DNA from: Bacteroidales bacterium
GTDB lineage: Bacteria; Bacteroidota; Bacteroidia; Bacteroidales; GCA-2748055
Length of the DNA: 13,303 nt
Direction of reading: 5' to 3'
Assembly: GCA_024763595.1 (NCBI GenBank)
Contig: JANTFK010000041.1
Location: 1-13,303 of the forward strand
Of the stretch, positions 1 through 6,663 are shown piece after piece; position 1 is the stretch's first letter; every line of letters starts with the position of its first letter. Position numbers and translations under genes: made by a program. The notes below the pieces were generated by a model. The model saw only the letters and a program-made list of their open reading frames with translations, had not been told where the DNA came from and searched no databases.

Positions 1-699
1 GCTAAGCTCGCTGATGACCAGTTTGGGAAGACCTTTCGTATTGATATGCTCGAAAGCCTTCTCCCATTTTTTTACCAGGGAGCGAAGCTCAGCATCCAGT
101 TCTGCAACTTTTTTCCCTTCAGCAACGGTCCGCACAATGATCCCAAAGTTCTGGGGCCTGATGGCCATCAACAGGTTTTTAAGGCGTTCCTTCTCTTCCT
201 GGGAGGAGATTTTTGAAGAGATGGAAATTTTGTCAGAAAAGGGCATCAGCACGATGTTCCTGCCTGCAATGGAGATCTCGGAACTCAACCTTGGCCCTTT
301 GGTGGAGATTGGCTCTTTGGCGATCTGTACAAGTATATACTGCCCCTGCTTGAGGATCTCGTTGATCTTCCCGTGTTTATTGATATCGGGAAGACGTTTG
401 AATTTACTGATAGGCATGGGCCGGCCCTTTCTTGCCAGCGTCTGTCCCAGGAATTTATTCATGGAACTGAACTGGGGGCCCAGGTCCAGATAATGAAGGA
501 AAGCATCCTTCTCGTAACCCACATCAATGAAAGCAGCATTTAAACCCGGCATAATCTTCTTAACCCTGGCCAGGTAGATGTCTCCAACTGAGAACCGCTG
601 CTTTAACGATGATTCATTTAATTCAACGAGCTTACCATCTTCAAGTAGTGCAATTGAAACCCTCTCTTTGGTGGAGTTGATTACCAGTTCACTGCTCAC
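1..699 (-). CDS. rng: Ribonuclease E/G family protein, N-terminal part (cut by left edge)
   Basis: Endoribonuclease of the RNase E/G family, which processes rRNA and degrades mRNA in the cytoplasm. The frame is open from the left edge to a GTG at 697-699. The only in-frame codons between this GTG and an upstream TAA at 712-714 are ATT, CAT, AAT and ATA, so GTG is the most likely start. The visible 233 residues begin MSSELVINSTKERVSIALLE, the usual opening of Bacteroidota RNase G. An S1 RNA-binding domain follows at about residues 35-125 (RFSVGDIYLARVKKIMPGLNAAF up to the KGPRLSSEISIAGR segment), and then the start of the RNase H-like/5'-sensor region (PQNFGIIVRTVAEGKK). The catalytic aspartates and zinc-link cysteines would lie beyond the edge, so about half of a roughly 515-residue protein is present. 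The leader (700-853) carries two hairpins. Family assignment is firm; RNase G rather than RNase E is inferred from the phylum. Confidence 0.9.
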   Translation of the reverse strand, partial: MSSELVINSTKERVSIALLEDGKLVELNESSLKQRFSVGDIYLARVKKIMPGLNAAFIDVGYEKDAFLHYLDLGPQFSSMNKFLGQTLARKGRPMPISKFKRLPDINKHGKINEILKQGQYILVQIAKEPISTKGPRLSSEISIAGRNIVLMPFSDKISISSKISSQEEKERLKNLLMAIRPQNFGIIVRTVAEGKKVAELDAELRSLVKKWEKAFEHINTKGLPKLVISELS

Positions 700-738
700 T
701 ATATTATGAATTTATGATGATTAAGCTCAACCCCATAA

Positions 739-761
739 GGGATTGATATTTCTTCAATCCC
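739..761 (-). promoter_or_regulatory. Hairpin in the RNase G leader
   Basis: GGGATTGA (739-746) and TCAATCCC (754-761) are perfect 8-base inverted arms around a 7-base loop. They lie 40 bases upstream of the GTG start of the RNase E/G gene. The GGG at 739-741 could instead pair with CCC at 732-734 across an ATAA loop, giving two mutually exclusive small stems. A role in controlling RNase G is inference; E. coli rne is known to be autoregulated through its leader, but no homology to that leader is claimed. Confidence 0.4.
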
Positions 762-791
762 GCTAAGGATCGACGAACTGTTTTACAGAAA

Positions 792-826
792 TAAACCTAA
801 AGACCAGTGGTGGTGCTTTAGGTTTA
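792..826 (-). terminator. Candidate intrinsic terminator after HU/small basic protein operon
   Basis: TAAACCTAAAG (792-802) and CTTTAGGTTTA (816-826) form a perfect 11-bp stem. It extends through ACCA/TGGT (803-806 with 811-814, one bulged G at 815) around a GTGG loop. On the minus strand it starts 28 bases after the stop of the 30-residue gene and is followed by TTTCTG, a modest U-run. The stem is AT-rich and the flanks are T-rich on both sides, so it could act in either direction or protect a processed 3' end. Confidence 0.5.
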
Positions 827-853
827 ATTCATTAACGAAGGGAAATGAAGTAA

Positions 854-946
854 TTATTTCCGCTTCTTATGTCTGTTTTTCCGCAAACGCTTCTTGCGCT
901 TGTGGGTAGCCATTTTATGTCTTTTTCTTTTCTTTCCGCTTGGCAT
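854..946 (-). CDS. 30-residue basic protein, AURKAIP1/COX24 (mS38/bS22-like) family
   Basis: Small ORF with an ATG start at 944-946 and TAA at 854-856. The protein begins MPSGKKRKRHKMATH and ends KRKKRLRKNRHKKRK; 18 of its 30 residues are Lys or Arg, plus 3 His. This is the pattern of the short AURKAIP1/COX24-domain proteins annotated throughout Bacteroidota. The family is related to the mitochondrial small-subunit protein mS38 (AURKAIP1) and resembles actinobacterial ribosomal protein bS22, so a role bound to the ribosomal small subunit is likely but inferred. The start lies 12 bases after the stop of the HU gene on the same strand, which suggests co-transcription. The gene is short enough to be missed by automated gene calling. 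A second internal ATG (codon 12) would leave only 19 residues and is less likely. Confidence 0.85.
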   Translation of the reverse strand: MPSGKKRKRHKMATHKRKKRLRKNRHKKRK

Positions 947-958
947 ATCACTAATACT

Positions 959-1243
959 TTACTTCACATTACTCTTTACCTTGCTAATGAAAGTTTTAGC
1001 AGGCTTGAAAGCAGGAATTGAATGCTCAGGGATAATGATGGTGGTATTCTTGGATATGTTACGGGCAGTTTTCTTGGCCCTTTTCTTTACGATAACGCTT
1101 CCAAAACCCCTCAGGTAAACATTCTTATTGTTACTGAGTGAGTCTTTCACACTTTCCATAAATGCTTCTACTGTCTTCTGGACAGTTACCTTCTCAATTC
1201 CCGAAGTCTTGGAAATTTCGTTTACGATATCTGCTTTAGTCAT
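959..1243 (-). CDS. HU family DNA-binding protein
   Basis: Histone-like nucleoid protein of 94 residues that binds and bends DNA as a dimer. The ATG at 1241-1243 (MTKADIVNEISKTSG) is chosen because it matches the canonical HU N-terminus; an in-frame TTG at 1267 would add eight residues without family support. Visible family features are an N-terminal helical dimerisation half (residues 1-40), the RGFGS turn at 45-49, a basic beta-arm (VKKRAKKTARN, 52-62) whose tip precedes IIIPEHSIP with the intercalating-type proline near 72, and the terminal AFKPAK helix (78-83). It is the first gene of a minus-strand group with the 30-residue ribosome-like protein, with RNase G further downstream. Which HU paralogue it represents cannot be told from the sequence. 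Confidence 0.95.
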   Translation of the reverse strand: MTKADIVNEISKTSGIEKVTVQKTVEAFMESVKDSLSNNKNVYLRGFGSVIVKKRAKKTARNISKNTTIIIPEHSIPAFKPAKTFISKVKSNVK

Positions 1244-1308
1244 TTTTAAAAAACCTTTAATTATCAATGATTTAGATTAGTTCCTTAATAGGGATGTGTA
1301 AATATAAA

Positions 1309-1316
1309 TACTTTTG
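1309..1316 (+). promoter_or_regulatory. Candidate -7 box upstream of mutY
   Basis: TACTTTTG fits the Bacteroidota -7 consensus TAnnTTTG and lies 84 bases upstream of the mutY ATG. No clear TTTG -33 box is found at 19-base spacing, so this is a weak call. Confidence 0.3.
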
Positions 1317-1399
1317 CGTGAATATGAAATTGATTTGAATTAATTTTTATTTTAGTGCGCTAAATATAAGTGAATTACTAAAATTGTGCGGCGAAGGTA

Positions 1400-2449
1400 A
1401 TGAAATTTGTCATAAAACTCCATGCATGGTATAAAAAAAACAGGAGGGATCTCCCGTGGCGTCAGACCAGGGATCCGTACAAAATATGGATTTCAGAGGT
1501 TATTCTGCAGCAAACACGTATAGATCAGGGACTTAATTACTACCTAAGGTTCATTGAGACCTTCCCGGATGTGGCTTCCCTGGCAGCGGCATCTGAAGAA
1601 CAGGTGCTGAAATGCTGGCAGGGGCTGGGGTATTACAGCCGGGCCCGCAATTTGCATGCTGCTGCCAGGCATGTTGCAGGGCACTCCGGCGGGCGCTTCC
1701 CGGACAGCTATGAAGGATTGCTGAAACTGAAAGGTGTGGGGAATTACACCGCTGCAGCCATTTCCTCCATCTGTTATGGTGAGGCCCGCGCCGTGGTAGA
1801 CGGTAACGTCTCCCGGGTCATTGCGCGCCTGTACGGGATCGAAGAGGCTGTGAATGGTACTGCAGGAAAAAAACTGGTGGCTGCACTGGCTGATGAATTG
1901 CTCGACCGGGCCGATCCGGGCACCCATAACCAGGCGCTGATGGAGTTTGGGGCCCTTCATTGTGTCCCGCATGCTCCTGACTGTACCGGATGTCCGTTTG
2001 AAGAGGAATGTGAAGCCAGGATCACCGGACAGGTGGATCAGCTGCCGGTGAAGATACAGGGACGGAAGCCGGTGGATCGCTGGATGTATTTCTATATATA
2101 TGTGTGTAACGGGGAGATCGTGCTGACCAGGCGCAATGAACAGGATATCTGGAAATCGCTTTACCAGTTCCCGGTTGTCGATGCAACTACCCCCCTCACC
2201 GACCTGCAAATTATGAAGGCCCCCGGACAGCTGGCAACGGGTACAACCATCCGGAAGATCTCACCTGAGGTCCGTCACCAGCTTACCCATCGCACCATCC
2301 ATGCAAGGTTTATTCATGCAGAACTTGAACGCTGGCCCGATCCCCTCCCGTCCGGCTGGATCACTGTTTCCGGTCAGCGGCTGAATGGCTATCCGGTTCC
2401 ACAGCTTATTCACAGATACATGGAATCGATCAATTTTTCCTATCTTTGA
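1400..2449 (+). CDS. mutY: A/G-specific adenine glycosylase MutY
   Basis: Base-excision repair enzyme that removes adenine mispaired with 8-oxoguanine or guanine. The 349 residues are full length for the family. The N-terminal catalytic domain shows PWRQTRDPYKIWISEVILQQT with catalytic Glu33, the helix-hairpin-helix LKGVGNYTAAAI (110-121), and catalytic Asp134 in VVDGNVSR. A complete [4Fe-4S] motif follows: Cys188-x6-Cys195-x2-Cys198-x5-Cys204. The C-terminal NUDIX-like domain (about 228-345) recognises 8-oxoG and contains the typical LTHRTIHARF segment (near 290-300). The ATG at 1400 is preceded by GAAGG four bases upstream, a modest ribosome-binding site. It opens the plus-strand block, 22 bases before ssb, an arrangement conserved in Bacteroidota. 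All catalytic residues are intact. Confidence 0.97.
   Translation: MKFVIKLHAWYKKNRRDLPWRQTRDPYKIWISEVILQQTRIDQGLNYYLRFIETFPDVASLAAASEEQVLKCWQGLGYYSRARNLHAAARHVAGHSGGRFPDSYEGLLKLKGVGNYTAAAISSICYGEARAVVDGNVSRVIARLYGIEEAVNGTAGKKLVAALADELLDRADPGTHNQALMEFGALHCVPHAPDCTGCPFEEECEARITGQVDQLPVKIQGRKPVDRWMYFYIYVCNGEIVLTRRNEQDIWKSLYQFPVVDATTPLTDLQIMKAPGQLATGTTIRKISPEVRHQLTHRTIHARFIHAELERWPDPLPSGWITVSGQRLNGYPVPQLIHRYMESINFSYL
2441..2448 (+). promoter_or_regulatory. Candidate -7 box for ssb inside the mutY 3' end
   Basis: TATCTTTG is an exact match to the Bacteroidota TAnnTTTG -7 consensus. It lies within the last codons of mutY, 23 bases upstream of the ssb ATG, which would give a short leader of roughly 15-20 bases. 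The -33 position lacks a clear TTTG. ssb could therefore be transcribed independently of mutY. Confidence 0.45.
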
Positions 2450-2471
2450 TACACTATTTTAATCTCAATAT

Positions 2472-3053
2472 ATGTCTGTAAATAAAGTAATCCTGGTGGG
2501 GAATGTGGGAAAGGACCCGGAGACCAGGTATCTGGATGAATCGACTGCCATTTCTAAATTTCCCCTGGCTACCAGTGAAACATACAGAAACAAGAGTGGC
2601 GAACGCGTTTCCACCACCGAGTGGCACAATATTGTGCTCTGGAGAGGGCTGGCACAAGTAGCCGAGAAGTATGTCAGGAAGGGCACCCAGCTCTACATTG
2701 AAGGAAGGATCAAGACCCGCTCCTATGAGGATGCCAACGGTATCAGGAAGTACATCACCGAGATCGTAGGAGATCAAATGCAGTTACTGGGGAAACGTCC
2801 CGACGAGGGTACCGGGCAAGGGATGCAGGATAACGCACAGGTCGGTACGCAGGGCGGCGTTTCAACTCCCTATTCACAAACAACCGGTGGAGGAACGGCA
2901 CCGGCTGGTGGAGAAGCCCCGGCAGGGGGAGCAGCACCAACAGGCGGAGAAACCCCGGCTGGAGGAGCACCTGCAGGAGGAACAGCACCGGAAAGCGGGC
3001 CGGTTGATCCGTTCGATGGCGGGAGCGATGGTCCCGATGATCTACCGTTCTGA
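2472..3053 (+). CDS. ssb: Single-stranded DNA-binding protein with repeat linker
   Basis: Binds single-stranded DNA during replication, repair and recombination, usually as a tetramer. The OB-fold occupies residues 1-107 (VNKVILVGNVGKDPETRY at the start; STTEWHNIVLW at 47-57; the KGTQLYIEGRIKTRSY strand at 70-85). The C-terminal tip DDLPF (189-193) is the acidic peptide that docks partner proteins, and it is intact. The linker between them is a low-complexity array at about 143-173 built from APAGGE, APAGGA, APTGGE, TPAGGA and PAGGT units. The overall length of 193 is longer than the usual 110-160 of the phylum because of this linker. The GC-rich repeat keeps an alternative frame open through it, which artificially extends the downstream gldE reading frame. 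It ends 19 bases before the chosen gldE start. Confidence 0.96.
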   Translation: MSVNKVILVGNVGKDPETRYLDESTAISKFPLATSETYRNKSGERVSTTEWHNIVLWRGLAQVAEKYVRKGTQLYIEGRIKTRSYEDANGIRKYITEIVGDQMQLLGKRPDEGTGQGMQDNAQVGTQGGVSTPYSQTTGGGTAPAGGEAPAGGAAPTGGETPAGGAPAGGTAPESGPVDPFDGGSDGPDDLPF

Positions 3054-3072
3054 TCCTATTGTGATAATTACC

Positions 3073-4365
3073 ATGTTGCAATTGTCTGTATTGATGCCCC
3101 TCACAACGGGCGCCATCATAGGAATGGTGGTGGTGGTCATACTACTTTTCTGTTCGGCGATGATTTCCGGATCGGAAGTGGCCTTTTTCAGCCTCGGGCC
3201 ACAACACATCAACAACCTGAAAGAAGCACCCTCCCGCAGGGAACAAATGGTGCTTAAGCTGTTGGGAAAACCCGACAGGTTGCTTGCCACTATTTTGATT
3301 ACCAACAATTTTATCAATGTGGGCATTGTGATCATTGCTTCATTTGTTACCGGTACCCTGTTCAACTTTTCGGGTTCTTTGTTTCTGGGTTTCCTGATCC
3401 AGGTGATTGTGATCACCTTTCTGCTACTGGTGTTTGGGGAGATTCTCCCAAAAATTTACGCCAACAGATTTGCCCCCCGGTTTGCACGAAGAATGGCCAT
3501 TCCGCTGGTTACACTGGACCGGATCTTCCAGCCGCTGATCTATATACTGATCAAATCCTCGGGGCTGGTCAACAGGCGACTGGCCAGAAAGGGACAGAAT
3601 ATCTCCATGGATGACCTTTCGGAGGCGCTGGACCTGACCACAGGAGTGGTTGAAGATGAAAAGGAGATGCTGGAGGGAATTGTCCGGTTCAGCAACCTGG
3701 AAGTGTCCGAGATCATGAAACCGAGAACCGATATGATTGCAGTGGATATTGAAACCGGCCTCTCAAACCTGATCCAGATCGTCATCAGTTCGGGATTTTC
3801 CAGGATCCCGGTCTATGAAGAGACATCAGATCATGTAAAGGGAATCCTCTATGTAAAAGACCTGTTGCCCCATATCAATCGCAAGGATGACTTCAACTGG
3901 CAGGAATTGATCAGGGAACCCTTCTTCGTCCCTGAAAGCAAAAAGATCAATGACCTGCTGAAAGAGTTCCAGGAGAAGAAGATACACATGGCCATTGTGG
4001 TGGATGAATACGGGGGTACCGAAGGGATCGTCACCATGGAGGATATCCTGGAAGAGGTGGTGGGAGAAATTACTGATGAATCGGACGGGACCGAACAGTT
4101 TTACCGCCGTATCGATGCACGCACCATGATATTTGAAGGAAAGACGCTGTTAAACGATTTTTACAAGATTACAGAACTGAACGATACGCTGTTCGACGAT
4201 GTTAAAGGAGATGCTGAAACGGTGGCTGGTCTTATTCTTGAACTGAAGGGCGGATTCCCCCGGGTAAACGATATGATCACCTGCAAAGGTATAGAATTCA
4301 CTGTGCTGGGTATGGATAACCGAAGGATCAAGGAGATCAGGGTATACCTGAAAGAGCTGCCCTGA
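3073..4365 (+). CDS. gldE: GldE, CNNM/CBS/CorC-domain gliding motility membrane protein
   Basis: Integral membrane protein of the hemolysin C/CorC (CNNM) group. In Flavobacterium johnsoniae GldE is linked to gliding and functionally to GldD. The ATG at 3073 gives 430 residues. The open frame reaches back to a GTG at 2887, but that stretch is the out-of-frame ssb linker. ATGs at 3016, 3028 and 3037 would overlap ssb, and the ATG at 3094 is also possible. From 3073 the order is: a first membrane segment (about 10-32), the DUF21/CNNM membrane region with further hydrophobic segments near 70-93, 102-122 and 145-165, CBS1 (about 196-255, KPRTDMIAVDIETGLSNLI), CBS2 (about 265-325, DEYGGTEGIVTMEDILEEVV) and a C-terminal CorC_HlyC transporter-associated domain (about 340-425). 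CBS domains normally sense adenine nucleotides. The gene sits between ssb and gldD, the conserved phylum order. Confidence 0.93.
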   Translation: MLQLSVLMPLTTGAIIGMVVVVILLFCSAMISGSEVAFFSLGPQHINNLKEAPSRREQMVLKLLGKPDRLLATILITNNFINVGIVIIASFVTGTLFNFSGSLFLGFLIQVIVITFLLLVFGEILPKIYANRFAPRFARRMAIPLVTLDRIFQPLIYILIKSSGLVNRRLARKGQNISMDDLSEALDLTTGVVEDEKEMLEGIVRFSNLEVSEIMKPRTDMIAVDIETGLSNLIQIVISSGFSRIPVYEETSDHVKGILYVKDLLPHINRKDDFNWQELIREPFFVPESKKINDLLKEFQEKKIHMAIVVDEYGGTEGIVTMEDILEEVVGEITDESDGTEQFYRRIDARTMIFEGKTLLNDFYKITELNDTLFDDVKGDAETVAGLILELKGGFPRVNDMITCKGIEFTVLGMDNRRIKEIRVYLKELP

Positions 4366-4428
4366 AAGCAGCACCCAGGCCATATTCCATGAAACGAGCA
4401 TGAGCTTTTTTAACCATAACCTCACAAA

Positions 4429-4436
4429 TAAGTTTG
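4429..4436 (+). promoter_or_regulatory. Candidate promoter for gldD (-7 box)
   Basis: TAAGTTTG matches the Bacteroidota -7 consensus TAnnTTTG, with TTTT at 4406-4409 exactly 19 bases upstream in the -33 position (consensus TTTG). It would start a gldD transcript near 4443 with a leader of about 134 bases. This fits the unusually long 211-base gap between gldE and gldD. Confidence 0.45.
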
Positions 4437-4501
4437 AATACTCGCAAGCATTATAATTTAAATTGTATTCGTGAGCTCGTAAGCCCGGTTAAAATAAGGT
4501 C

Positions 4502-4579
4502 ATGCAAGAGCGGCAGCGGTTGCATCCGTTCTCAAATTTTCAAATAATATGAAGTGTAATTGAAGATCTTAAACGGATG
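4502..4579 (+). promoter_or_regulatory. gldD leader with two overlapping stems, one covering the start codon
   Basis: Stem A is ATGCAA (4502-4507) with TTGCAT (4520-4525). Stem B is CATCCGTT (4523-4530) with AACGGATG (4572-4579), the latter containing the gldD ATG. Both are perfect and they share bases 4523-4525, so they exclude each other. Stem B would hide the start codon. No known riboswitch class is recognised. An 8-base match in a leader this size is not rare by chance, so the regulatory reading is tentative. Confidence 0.3.
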
Positions 4580-5173
4580 ATACGACCAAGATTATTGATA
4601 TTTGTACCGGCGATGCTGACATGGTCACTACTGACCGGTTCCTGTAACCGGTCATATACGCCCAAGCCTTCAGGGTATGTAAGGATCGACTACCCTGAGA
4701 AATTTTACCGGCTCTATGATGAACAGCCCTTTTACCGGTTTGAGATCCCGCGCTATACCACTGTGGAAAATAATCCTGACGGGGCCGGGGAAGCTGGATG
4801 GATCAATGTGGACTTTCCACAGTTCAACGGGAAAATTCACCTGAGTTATAAGCCGGTTACCCCGGAAACCCTGGGTGACTATATTACCGATAGCAGAACA
4901 CTGGTATACAAACATATGGTCAAAGCCCGGGGGATAGAGGAGACGCCCTTCATTCACCGGGACAAGAAACAATTTGGAATGATCTATGACCTGAAGGGTG
5001 ACGTGGCCTCAGCTGTTCAGTTTTTCATTACCGACAGCACCAGTCACTTTCTCAGGGGATCGCTCTATTTCAATTGCAGGCCGAACCGCGATTCACTGAA
5101 CCCTGTTATTGCGTTTATCCGTGAAGACATCATCCATATGATTGAAACCACTGAATGGAAATATGGGAAATAA
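4577..5173 (+). CDS. gldD: GldD, gliding motility lipoprotein
   Basis: Envelope lipoprotein required for gliding and associated with type IX secretion in Flavobacterium johnsoniae. The 198 residues begin with a hydrophobic signal and a lipobox LTGSC, with Cys23 as the lipidation site. The family hallmark YTPKPSGYVRIDYPEK follows directly (27-42). The rest of the protein is soluble, with GWINVDFPQFNGKIHLSY (about 75-92) and a terminal ITTEWKYGK-like end typical of GldD. Its job is not defined at the biochemical level in any organism I know of. It follows gldE after 211 bases that hold a candidate promoter and paired leader stems. The ATG at 4577 is preferred because it gives a normal signal peptide. 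Confidence 0.93.
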   Translation: MIRPRLLIFVPAMLTWSLLTGSCNRSYTPKPSGYVRIDYPEKFYRLYDEQPFYRFEIPRYTTVENNPDGAGEAGWINVDFPQFNGKIHLSYKPVTPETLGDYITDSRTLVYKHMVKARGIEETPFIHRDKKQFGMIYDLKGDVASAVQFFITDSTSHFLRGSLYFNCRPNRDSLNPVIAFIREDIIHMIETTEWKYGK

Positions 5174-5191
5174 CTATTCATCAAATTTGTT

Positions 5192-5199
5192 TAACTTTG
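5192..5199 (+). promoter_or_regulatory. Candidate -7 box for the phosphopantetheinyl transferase gene
   Basis: TAACTTTG matches TAnnTTTG and lies 35 bases before the GTG start, in the 61-base gap after gldD. No good -33 TTTG is seen at 19 bases, although TTTG at 5185-5188 overlaps closely upstream. Confidence 0.35.
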
Positions 5200-5234
5200 T
5201 CACCCCGTTACAGGGAATCTGAATTAGAGATACC

Positions 5235-5870
5235 GTGGGAGTATTTTTGAAGACAGAAATATTACCTGATTGCCATCTGGGTGTGTGGGAGATTACGGAG
5301 GATTTCGATTCACTGTACAGCATGGTAAACCTGGCCACAGTCGAGAAAACCAAACTCGACAGTTTCAGGAACATCAGCCGGAAGATCGAGTGGCTCAGTG
5401 TCAGGGCGCTGGTTAAAAGCATGCTGGGGAAAGAGACCCGTATCCTGTACAATGCTGAGAACAAACCATTTGTCAGGGGAAATACCCATAAAATAAGCAT
5501 ATCACATTCCAATAACCTTACGGCGGTCCTGATCAGCAAAGACAAGCGGGTAGGGATCGACCTGGAATTCATGTCGGGCAAGATCAGCAAAGTGGCGGAT
5601 AAATTCATTAATGGTCATGAACGTATTACCGACGATCCTGAAATGAAGAAATTTCATCTCTATCTTCACTGGTGTGCCAAAGAGGCTTTGTATAAAATAT
5701 GTGACAAGCAGGATATCAATTTCAGGGACGGACTGACCATTGCACCCTTCAATCCGGATGAACACGGCTTTATGAAAGGACATGTGGTAAATGGAAACGG
5801 TGAAGAGGATTTTGAACTGGAATACCTGCAACACGATAACTATGCACTGGTCTGGTGCGTGAAACAATGA
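5235..5870 (+). CDS. 4'-phosphopantetheinyl transferase superfamily protein (Sfp-like)
   Basis: Transfers the phosphopantetheine arm of coenzyme A to a conserved serine of acyl- or peptidyl-carrier proteins. The 211 residues match the Sfp-type two-lobe enzyme. Visible signatures are KISISHS (86-92), GIDLE (107-111, with the Mg-binding acidic pair) and WCAKEALYK (146-154, with the catalytic Lys/Glu of the W-x-x-KEA-x-x-K motif). The start is a GTG at 5235; a TTG at 5247 is the alternative. The residues after it (LKTEILPDCHLGVWEI) look like the usual N-terminus of this family in Bacteroidota. It is 61 bases downstream of gldD and its TGA overlaps the ATG of the next gene, so the two are probably translationally coupled. 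The carrier-protein target is not shown by the context. Confidence 0.93.
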   Translation: MGVFLKTEILPDCHLGVWEITEDFDSLYSMVNLATVEKTKLDSFRNISRKIEWLSVRALVKSMLGKETRILYNAENKPFVRGNTHKISISHSNNLTAVLISKDKRVGIDLEFMSGKISKVADKFINGHERITDDPEMKKFHLYLHWCAKEALYKICDKQDINFRDGLTIAPFNPDEHGFMKGHVVNGNGEEDFELEYLQHDNYALVWCVKQ

Positions 5871-6601
5871 ACAGTTTTTACGATAAACTGCGTGACAGAA
5901 GTAAAAAACGCTTCGCTTTGCTGGTGGACCCGGACAACTATGATGACCGCCTGCTGAATGAACTGACCGGTCATATTAACCGGAATCCGCCCGATCTGTT
6001 GCTGGTGGGAGGAAGCATGACTTCCCATCCCATTGAAATTACTGTGACCGCGCTGAAACTGGGTACCAAATTACCTGTTTTTATCTTTCCGGGAAACCTG
6101 TTTCAGCTCACCGACCGTGCCGATGGCATCCTGTTCCTTTCCATGATCTCGGGACGCAATCCGGCATTCCTGATCGGCAATCATGTGCTGGCAGCCCCCC
6201 ACCTGGACCGGGCAGGAATCGAGATTATTCCCACTGGGTACATGCTCATAGAGAACGGGCATGCCACATCGGTAGAGTACATGAGCAATACGCGCCCCAT
6301 ACCTGCAAATAAACCGGAGATCGCGGTGGCCACAGCCATGGCCGGTGAGATGCTGGGTTTAAAGACCATCTACCTGGAAGCGGGAAGCGGAGCCGCCAGA
6401 AGCGTAGGACCGGATATGATCCGGCGCGTCCGGAAGCGTATCTCCCTGCCGCTGATCGTAGGCGGGGGTATCCGGTCGGTTGAATGTGCCAGGGAAGTTT
6501 ATAACGCAGGTGCCGATATGATCGTTGTGGGAACAGCTCTGGAGCAAGACCCGGAACTGGTGAGCAGTTTCTGTGCCCTCAGGAATGAACTAAACAGTTA
6601 A
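5867..6601 (+). CDS. Geranylgeranylglyceryl phosphate synthase family protein (PcrB/GGGPS)
   Basis: TIM-barrel prenyltransferase that joins a polyprenyl diphosphate to sn-glycerol-1-phosphate by an ether bond, the first committed step of archaeal-type membrane lipid synthesis. The 244 residues run from the ATG at 5867, which overlaps the preceding TGA as ATGA; an upstream in-frame GTG at 5855 is less likely. Family marks are LVDPD near the N-terminus (19-23), LLLVGGS, IIPTGYMLIE, the glycerol-phosphate site YLEAGSGA, and the phosphate-binding loops GGGIRS and VVGTALEQDP. The pattern fits the group II enzymes reported from Bacteroidota rather than the short Firmicutes PcrB. The product chain length is not predictable here, and no digeranylgeranyl synthase or glycerol-1-phosphate dehydrogenase lies in the window. 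The gene converges with the pseudophosphatase gene after 62 bases. Confidence 0.9.
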   Translation: MNSFYDKLRDRSKKRFALLVDPDNYDDRLLNELTGHINRNPPDLLLVGGSMTSHPIEITVTALKLGTKLPVFIFPGNLFQLTDRADGILFLSMISGRNPAFLIGNHVLAAPHLDRAGIEIIPTGYMLIENGHATSVEYMSNTRPIPANKPEIAVATAMAGEMLGLKTIYLEAGSGAARSVGPDMIRRVRKRISLPLIVGGGIRSVECAREVYNAGADMIVVGTALEQDPELVSSFCALRNELNS

Positions 6602-6604
6602 ACA

Positions 6605-6629
6605 CGGACAGCCAACTCCGGACAGCCAA
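6605..6629. repeat. Short tandem direct repeat in convergent gap
   Basis: CGGACAGCCAA occurs at 6605-6615 and again at 6619-6629, a 14-base period. It lies between the converging ends of the GGGPS and PafA-like genes. The 62-base gap shows no strong hairpin with a U-run, so no terminator is called there. Confidence 0.5.
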
Positions 6630-6663
6630 TACTGAACAGTTCCGCAAAACCCGTATCGAAAGG

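Noticed and set aside
14..493. Plus-strand open frame of 159 codons
   Set aside because: It is antisense to the clearly recognisable RNase E/G S1 and RNase H-like regions and matches no family.
1244..1267. Eight-residue upstream extension of HU from a TTG
   Set aside because: HU proteins start at MTKADIV; the extension adds nothing conserved.
1544..2209. Minus-strand open frame of 221 codons
   Set aside because: It is the shadow of mutY, which has all catalytic motifs on the plus strand.
2887..3072. N-terminal extension of gldE starting at GTG 2887
   Set aside because: It reads the ssb repeat linker out of frame, is highly charged without family resemblance, and the GldE-like membrane region begins only at the ATG at 3073.
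5855..5866. GTG start for the GGGPS gene four codons upstream
   Set aside because: The ATG at 5867 overlaps the preceding stop as ATGA, the usual coupled arrangement, and gives the normal N-terminus.
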